DNA of 64,000 nt from Tomocerus qinae (Eukaryota > Arthropoda > Collembola > Entomobryomorpha > Tomoceridae): assembly GCA_020055645.1 (NCBI GenBank), contig CM034547.1:6200001-6264000 (forward strand), read 5' to 3'. Position numbers and translations under genes: made by a program. Shown one piece after another: positions 56,913 through 64,000 of the stretch. The notes under the pieces were generated by a model. The model made no database searches. It saw only the letters and a list, made by a program, of their open reading frames with translations, and was not told the DNA's origin. Within the stretch, counting starts at the first letter, position 1, and the number at the start of each line of letters is the position of its first letter.

Positions 56913-57407
56913 ATGCCGATGAAATTGTTGGGATCGTGTCGTTGCGGAGAGGTGACTTTTAGTCTTGATAGCAATACACCGTATCCTTATCAGTTGTGTT
57001 ATTGCTCCATATGCCGCAAAACAGCTGGAGGAGGGGGATTTGCCATCAACATAATGGGGATAGCATCTACTTTAAAAGTGGAAGGGAAGAAATCCATTGC
57101 CGTGTATCAAGTTGAGACCACTCAGGAAGATGGATCTAAAGAAATCAGCGACGGCGAGCGAAACTTTTGTCCAAAGTGTGCTACAGCATTGTGGCTGTGG
57201 GACAAACGCTGGCCTGAATTGATCCATCCATTTGCTTCTGTCATTGACACGGAACTTCCGAAACCTCCTCACCGAGTTCACTTGTTGCTGGATAGCAAAG
57301 CGGCGTGGGTGGAACCGGACATTAAACCTGGAGATAAAACCTTTCCTGGATATCCTAAACTTTCTATTGAGGAGTGGCATCGAAAATATAAGTTGTGGAT
57401 AGATTGA
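56913..57407 (+). CDS. GFA/CENP-V-like zinc protein
   Basis: A single coding exon of 164 residues. It has the full set of zinc-binding cysteines of the GFA fold (glutathione-dependent formaldehyde-activating enzyme/CENP-V): SCRCGEV near residue 8, CYCSICRKTAGGGG near 29 and FCPKCATALWLWD near 84. The family binds structural and catalytic zinc; the bacterial prototype was proposed to couple formaldehyde to glutathione, and most eukaryotic members have no known substrate. The pattern AGGGGFAINIMG is common in fungal and bacterial members, so ancient transfer is possible. It is expressed as an ordinary nuclear gene, judging by the spliced 5' UTR just upstream and AATAAA at 57741. The family call is firm; the reaction is not known. 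Confidence 0.88.
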   Translation: MPMKLLGSCRCGEVTFSLDSNTPYPYQLCYCSICRKTAGGGGFAINIMGIASTLKVEGKKSIAVYQVETTQEDGSKEISDGERNFCPKCATALWLWDKRWPELIHPFASVIDTELPKPPHRVHLLLDSKAAWVEPDIKPGDKTFPGYPKLSIEEWHRKYKLWID

Positions 57408-59977
57408 TTCAGCACTGCACCAGACACCCTTGACCGTACCTGTACTTTCGTGGCATATTAATTAAATACAATCTAATCGGCCTAGGAAAAGCTTTTTTTC
57501 TAAATGTCTATTATCTTTCTAGTATTCACTCCCTACTCACCTTACCCACTACCCTATAATATTTTAATTGAATTTCCGATTTTTTGGAGAAATATAATAT
57601 CTAATTTAAGGACTAGGGCTTCTATTATACTTAGTATTTAAATATATTACTTATTACTTACCGTTTGTCGAGTTTATATAATTTATAAATAGTTGAGGCA
57701 CTGTGAGCTCTAAATCCATTATAATTCATTAAAAGTAAACAATAAACTTTAAATTCTTAATTAATTAAATAATACAGATTTTATTCTAAATTAAGGTGGG
57801 GTTCATTGTTTCATAGCGGAATCTATAGTCTGCGACAAAACTTAAAAAATAGGGTGTGCGCGCAAATTGTGGATGAGAAGGAATTGCTGCGAGTTGTTGA
57901 GTTGTTTTGATGGTTGCGGAGCTTTTGTTTGTAAAGAAATTGTTTGTGGACGTCTCCTTGTTCTTCCCACAAAATTTTTCGCAGTCATTATCAAAAATTT
58001 TACATGGAAAATCGCATTTTCCAAATTGCGAAACTTTAGGACATTGTGCAGAGGTGAAATAAATTTCAAAAAAAAGACGATCAAAATATCTATCGAACCT
58101 GAAGCCGCTTTTTTCAGTTTTCATCATTTAAACAGTAAATAAAAATGTAAATACATTTCTGCAATGCATTTCTCCTACTCAAATTAAATTCAAATTTTCA
58201 GCTTTCGAAAAATGTTTTTGAAATTTTGGCCTTCAGGTTCGATAGAGAAATATGCGTAGATTTCAAAATTGTCAATTTTATTACTATACTCTTTGCCGTT
58301 CTCTCTGAATCTGGAATTTGCGAACAATAAACCCACCCTTAATGTTTTATGATTTACTACATTATTCATATCTGTCTCAAACCATAATATGAAATATATT
58401 TCATTGTCATTGGGTAATGATAATCATAAGATAGTTTTTTATTTAGATATTCACCACGATCTGTTTAGAATACCAGCAAACAGCATGCTTTAGTTATGTT
58501 AAGTAGTAAATAGAACTACACGATCCACAGCATTAATCCATAAATGGCAAAAAAGGTGGGAGGGAATAATTTCTGGGTAAAGGTTTCTGGGTTCTCAGAA
58601 AAACTAAACCAATTTAGTTAAGAGAGTTATGTATTGAGTGGTATGCTTAGAAAAATCGAATAGTTGTTGCTGACCATCCCCCGGGCATTTCGTTGTTATC
58701 ATTGTATTGCATGGACTATATGGCAATGGCATTGAATCAGATCCGCATATCACGTTTCTTTGAAGAGCCTAATAATTATGTACTTGTTTATATGGTCGTA
58801 ATCTCAGTAATCTGGCTATTTATGATCTTTAAATAGATACAATATTCTGAACAACATAGGAAAATGATAGATTGAAAGATGCACATGAATATTATATAAT
58901 GGATTTCACTAACGAGAGCTCAACAGGTTTCAGTTGCAAGGTTATATAAAATTAGTATCCCGCAAAACTCCTACAGGACATAAAATTAACGTTTATTAAT
59001 GCATAGTGAATCTTGTGAGTTCATTTGGCGCTGTATTGTTGTCTCGTGTGATTCTGAAGTTGTATTGATGATGTTAGCAGTTAGCACACGTATGTAGCAT
59101 TGTAAGTAAGTATCGGTAAATAATGCAGCTCTCTCAGTGTAGGTCGGATGTCTGATTGTATGATCCTGTAGCAAAAGTATTTGAAATTGCAGCAAAGAAC
59201 CGAGCAAAATGTTTTGCACAATGTAAAAGTTGTTTGGCCTGTCTTGTCTGTCTTTTTCGACATGCAAGAATTCTTATCTATGCACTCGTTCTTTATTGTG
59301 CTTCTCCTGTCAAGGTATGAACGTCAGTTTTTTCATAGGATCGAATTGTCCGTGTGTTTATCCTCGGTTAGGACTGTACTTAGGAGATTACAATACAATT
59401 AGTAGGGAGACTGTAGCTATGTTGATATTATACAGCAGCCTTTAATGAATCATCATGCTGGCAGCGATGTACCTTAGAGAGGTTCCCGTTTGCAACAATA
59501 TGCGACGGAGTCTTCTTCAATTTATCTTACCTCGCTCACCTTCACTTGACTTGGCTTGAGACTGGCTGTGTGGTGCATTGTCATGTCAGTCGAGTAAGAA
59601 ATGTTAACCAGTTAACACATCAATAAAACCGTTCTCAGAAAACATGTTTTGTTTCATTAATCCCCAATAAACAAAATAAAGTCATATTGGATTTGTTTTT
59701 CAATACAAACTGCATATTTGGACAGCTTTTGTAATTTTGTGAAGTGTCCTGTTAATTTTGAAAGGAAAGTGATACTCATTTTATCAGAAAAATCGTGACT
59801 GAATCTGACAGCCATATCAGGATAAAAAACAAAGTGCACATTAAGAGTTGTCGGTTCACGTTCTCTGCTACTGCATATGTTAATTGGTTTTAGCTTTCTT
59901 CTTCGGAAGAATTTTATCTTCTTTGATCAGTCTTGTGGAAGATCAGTAGTCGAAGGATTTCCTTACAAGAAAGAAGT
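57408..59977. other. Intergenic region containing a MITE
   Basis: About 2.6 kb between the GFA gene and the DUF4789 gene. The element at 57791-58342 is the only clear feature. A cysteine-rich open frame on the reverse strand (58127-57786) falls almost entirely inside it and is not counted as a gene. The remainder is AT-rich and featureless to my eye. Confidence 0.5.
57791..58342. mobile_element. TTAA-flanked foldback MITE
   Basis: The 552-bp segment begins TTAAGGTGGGGTTCATTG and, read inward from the other end, TTAAGGGTGGGTTTATTG, so about 16 of 18 bases match as inverted repeats. Internal palindromes add to this, for example CTATCGAACCTGAAG near 58090 and CTTCAGGTTCGATAG near 58231. Its ends resemble those of the element at 51782-52155, so the two belong to the same family or related ones. 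Mobilisation by a piggyBac-type transposase is inferred from TTAA. Confidence 0.72.
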
Positions 59978-62044
59978 ATGCTGAATATGTCGGACAAGGT
60001 CATTGCCAGATTCTTTCTGGGGATGAGTTTAGCAATATTTTCAGTGAGTGTTTCATATGGATACGAATTGGGATTTTTGACGCCACACAGACCGATTGTA
60101 TTCAGTAGAAGTCTCCAGCATCACGACACTTCCGGCAGAGATATCCCGATTTTTCCCATTCACAGAAGAGTCTTTGTGCTCAACGAATTATCTTCACAGG
60201 AACAACAGCACGAGTATCAACAGCATCATAATTTCAATTATTTTCTTCGTCCGCGTGGGAAAACTTTCAGGTAACTGACTTCATATTTCTAGTAATGAGG
60301 GAAAAGAAACACTTCTCAAATGGGAGTGGATGTTGACTGTTGTGGTAGTTTCTAGAATAATATTATATATCAACGGGATTGTAAACAGTGAATTCAAGTC
60401 GATATTCACGTAACCAGGATTAAATTATCTACTGCACGTGTTTTATTCCTTGCTGCACATAATGTGCGTATCATTTTAATATCTTTCACATCCGGAGTAT
60501 CCTCTTGTCACGCCAACATCCACTTATTTCTTAGATTAGATAGATTTTAACCTTTCGAACTGCAAACTAGACATTATTATTTGCTTTAGATTGTCCCTTC
60601 TGTAATTAATGTACGTGCTTATACTTATTTATGAATCCTACATCCCATTAATGCACTTTGCACTTACCTTTAATAATATGCTTTCCTTATCCTTCGCCTA
60701 TCAAAATTAATGCATACTCACAGAAAACCAGAAAATCTGTCATAGAGAAAAGACAAAAGTCATTTTGCTATTTCTAGCTGTAGATTGTAGGAAAATTACA
60801 AGGGAATTATCATGCGCGAATCTTAAGTAGCACGCGAAAAAGGTGTGTAAATATCTTTTATCTTTTAATTTTACGATTATTATTGACAATTAAAATTTAA
60901 AAAGAATGCATCCAGAGTGTCATACCGTATTATTAGGTTCAATGTCTTACACACCTGAGTTCGGGTAGTTAATGGATGAATATTATCAGGATTCCGCAAC
61001 TAAGCATTTGCAAACATGTCCTGCTCTGCTTCACTTTTATGATTGTGTATAATCAACACGTACATTAGCGGTATGTAGGTATGGGCAGATGAAAGAGTTA
61101 TAAAAACTGGCATTTCCCAAGTCTTTTAATCTGCCAAGACGAGATAATTGAAAAAATAAAAACTCTTAATGGCTTATGGTAATGAAATTCCTAAATACAA
61201 AGTAAGGTAGGTCAATAGTCATAAACTAACTATAACAATAACTGAACACACAGATCCTGCCCATTCATACCAAAAGACTTTTATGTCTTAATTTCGATTG
61301 ATTTTCAGAGAGGAGTCAATTGAAAACGAGGCAGGATGCCTTGGAGGAAGATTAGAGCGTCTCTACGAAAAGACGGGTTCCTGCTACACATTAGGTACCC
61401 AAGGACCCTGTGGACCGTACATGGTCTTCCAAACATTGCCAAATAATAACAGAACACATGGCACTTGTGGCTGTGACACTGAAAGCTATGAGCGACCTTT
61501 AGTTCGTTCGAAAAATAAATGCTACTTCTTGTATACCCAGGTGGGTGGCTTTTGATCATTAGTACAAAATTGGTACAATTTAATTTAATTTCCTTCGCTT
61601 CAGGCTGTAGAACTTGATTGATTATTTAATATATTCAATAATTCATGAATTGATTTTCTATAATGAAAATAATGATGTCTATAGGCTTATTGTGGATCAG
61701 GAAAATGGCTTGGAGTGAATGAAGAAGGATTTCCTCAATGCGAAACAAACCCGTGCAAAAGTAGCAATTCCAAATCTTCTAGCAAAGGATGGGTCCTTTT
61801 TCAAGGAAAATGCGTTCGTTTGAACTCTAAATCAAGACACTGCAAAAAGAATCAGGTGGTGACCTTCGTCAGGGGCAAACTGCATCCGCTCTGTTCAGAA
61901 TGGCTTGGCAGTTTTTCGTCAGTGTCATCTCGACGTGTCAACAGACAAGTAGCCAAAGTTGGGAATTTAAAATGTCGACCCGGGAAAAAATATTCTCCAT
62001 TAATGAAAAAGTGCGTTAGGATGTATTCCTTCTCAAGGAATTAA
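59978..62044 (+). CDS. DUF4789-like secreted protein
   Basis: Exons: 59978-60270, 61309-61540 and 61685-62044, with phases 2 and 0 agreeing, giving 294 residues. The N-terminus has a hydrophobic signal segment (FFLGMSLAIFSVSVSYGYEL). A His/Gln-rich linker follows. Exon 2 and the start of exon 3 carry the DUF4789 pattern: CYTLGTQGPCGPYMVF, GTCGCDTESYERPLV, CYFLYTQAYCGSGKWLGVN and later CETNPC, with paired cysteines fit for disulphides. A basic C-terminal half repeats a C-x-x-GK...C pattern (CRPGKKYSPLMKKCVRMYS). The family is found in insects and other arthropods as extracellular proteins of unknown function. Two ATGs (59978 and 59987) are possible starts. Intron 1 is 1.0 kb with nothing recognisable in it. 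Confidence 0.8.
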
Positions 62045-64000
62045 GTTTCCCAGTATTATTGACTTTTTTTCCTTTGTACAATGTTTTGGACTCGGGAAAT
62101 TTTAGCAGTATTCAATGATTCAGTGTTGGAGTAGAAAACTACGCTGCAAATACCTACCCACTTAATGTAATCTTTTGTACATATCTCTTTCGACAGAATT
62201 CGGTACAAGTTAAGGACTTGTTAGGTAGGTACCCAATAAATAATTGGGAAGACAGTTATTTAATTTAACCAGACAAAGTTGACGATATGACAGTAACAAG
62301 CGCAACCTGTTAACAATGTATATTGTAATAATCAGTGATATATTGTAGTATAGTTTGCATTTACATTACAAACATTACAATTACATTGACGTGCTTCGCT
62401 ATTGTTATGAGATTGACAAGAGAAGAGTATCATTGTCAGTCAGACTTCATTTAATGCCATCAAGTTTTTACATTTCGCTGCCAAAGGCTCTCTTCCAAGA
62501 TAAGTGATTGTATTCATAAACTTATTCTTTGAATGCTAGACTTGTTTTCGTTGTTGTAATTAATTATTATTATGTTAATTTTATCTTGAAGCGAGCCAAG
62601 GGATAATATGCATTCAGTTATTGGCTGACAAATTGAATTATGAAAATTTTTTGGTCTTTGGACATGATTATTGTATTATTAGGTACTCTAATACGATACT
62701 ATACCTCCCACTTAATATTCAACAACCCTTTTTATATTCAAATTAAAAAAGTCCGGAAGAAAATGATGAAAAAATAAAAAGTAATATCTATACTAATTAC
62801 GGTATAACGCGGTTTCTTTGTACCTTCGATCATTTATTACCATTATTACGCAGATAAGATCGTGTAAGTAGGTACTTGACAAAAATTTAACATATATTTA
62901 TTCATTAAGCATAAGCATATCGGTTTTCCTTGAGTGAGTGGCGTTTGTATATTCTTCCAATGATAGAAAACCTAATGATACTAATTACTAATTCTGCATT
63001 TGCGATTTTCCTTAATTTAGAGGAAGAAAAAGTTCATTCGGATCAACTTTTATGCAAGACTGTGAACTTGAAGCTTTTAGTTGAATGTATGAAAAAGTTG
63101 TCGCACTTGAGACTAAAAATTATCTCAGGTCTGGAAGTGTAGTGATGGAGAAACATGTAATTGTATTGATTGGTGAGGATTTGTGGGGAAGCGATTCCGT
63201 AGTCTGCACAGATATGTTTGTTACTGATTTATGAGGCACTTAAGGTTCTTTTTGTGAGACATATATCCGCCAATGGTAGTGATAATTCTATTGTCTGCTT
63301 TGATTTGAATGCTCTGCTCTAAAAGGTACAAATACACACAATTAAATAAAAACCTGTTTGAGTTTATTGAGCATTATGTGAAGATCAGAGATGAACATGA
63401 TTGCTCGCAGTAATGATATACTACGCCTAACTAGGTGTACTAAAATTAATAGGAAAAATATTATAGCACTCTTTTACTCTGTCTGTGCTCTGCATTTCTG
63501 TAGGCACGTCTATTACACATTCACAAATACACCTGTGCGTGATTTGAATGCGTAAATGTTTGTTTTCTTTCCTATCCTACTAGTCCTCCTAGTACTAGTA
63601 ATGACTATATAGATATATTATGTGTGACCAGTTTAGTTTAGAAATGTGAATTGTATTGCTAATAGAAGAAAGCAGTTAAGAAATAACATTAAGAAAGAAA
63701 AAAATAGGAAACTATTCCTTATACTAATACAGGTAAAAGTGTCATGTAATTCATCTTCAATTGAAAGAAGTCTGTCTTCGCCTTTATATTGCCGTACTTT
63801 AAGCCAAGTCTGCACCGACCGGAGGAATTTCTACATGAAACTCGACCAATTTACATTTAGAGTTGAGTAACAATCATAAATCTAATTTCTACTCATACAA
63901 TCGTCAACTGTACTTCAAGAGATAACCAAAAAACACGAAGCTGTTTGGAATTTTGAAAACTATCAGTTTTCTTGGACTTTGGGTGATGCAAGCCGGAAAG
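62045..64000. other. Non-coding end of window
   Basis: About 2 kb of AT-rich DNA to the window edge. Short frames near 62930-63142 and 63646-63870 have no recognisable content, and I could not connect them by convincing splice sites. An exon of a gene beyond the edge cannot be excluded. Confidence 0.45.

Noticed and set aside
57786-58127. Cysteine-rich reverse-strand frame resembling a WAP-domain fragment
   Set aside because: It lies almost wholly within a TTAA-flanked inverted-repeat element, competes with another open frame in the same stretch, and has no acceptor or signal peptide.
62930-63870. Possible exons near the window end
   Set aside because: Frames start at non-ATG codons, splice sites are weak and translated content is unremarkable; a gene beyond the edge cannot be judged.

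Overview
The window is nuclear DNA of an animal, most likely an arthropod. It is AT-rich, and the genes are split by introns with standard GT/AG ends, most of them short (about 60-250 bases). The gene content fits arthropods: a zinc-finger protein with a ZAD-like N-terminus, F-box/leucine-rich-repeat paralogues, an insect-type GMC oxidoreductase and a DUF4789-type secreted protein. A springtail or other hexapod is my best guess, but that is inference and no ribosomal or mitochondrial marker is present. Exon joins below were worked out by eye from open frames, splice sites and phase agreement. In the eleven spliced genes modelled to a full-length CDS, the exons sum to a whole number of codons.

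Layout. 1-340 (-): 5' part of a ubiquitin-conjugating enzyme running off the window. 340-4232: non-coding, with one TTAA-flanked MITE. 4233-7842 (+): nine-exon GMC oxidoreductase. 8336-10464 (+): F-box/LRR-like gene. 12041-14235 (+): ZAD plus nine C2H2 zinc fingers. 14574-16097 (-): a paralogue of the first F-box gene whose 5' end is inverted-duplicated next to it. 17290-20040: a satellite of about 182 bp units. 20252-23964 (-): two adjacent genes, a Ulp1-like cysteine protease and a DDE/SWIM transposase, which look like one DNA transposon. 27111-29247 (-): a third, complete F-box/LRR gene.

Second half. 33923-36165 and 38252-42519 (+): two neighbouring genes for secreted proteins with matching intron phases and a shared C-x5-C motif. 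42936-44818 (-): OMA1-type mitochondrial metallopeptidase. 45738-49181 (-): a VMO-I domain protein with a very long Thr/Glu repeat tail. 50952-51602 (+): a secreted precursor with furin-type cleavage sites. 52502-53392 (-): ANKRA2/RFXANK-like ankyrin protein. 55208-55810 (+): small heat-shock protein. 56913-57407 (+): GFA/CENP-V-like zinc protein. 59978-62044 (+): DUF4789-like secreted protein. Two more TTAA-flanked foldback MITEs lie at 51782-52155 and 57791-58342.

The genes do not form one pathway. Most are ordinary single-copy or lineage-expanded arthropod genes. The unusual material is the transposon carrying its own protease, the VMO-I/mucin fusion, the paired C-x5-C secreted proteins, the furin-site precursor, and the GMC enzyme that has lost a catalytic histidine.
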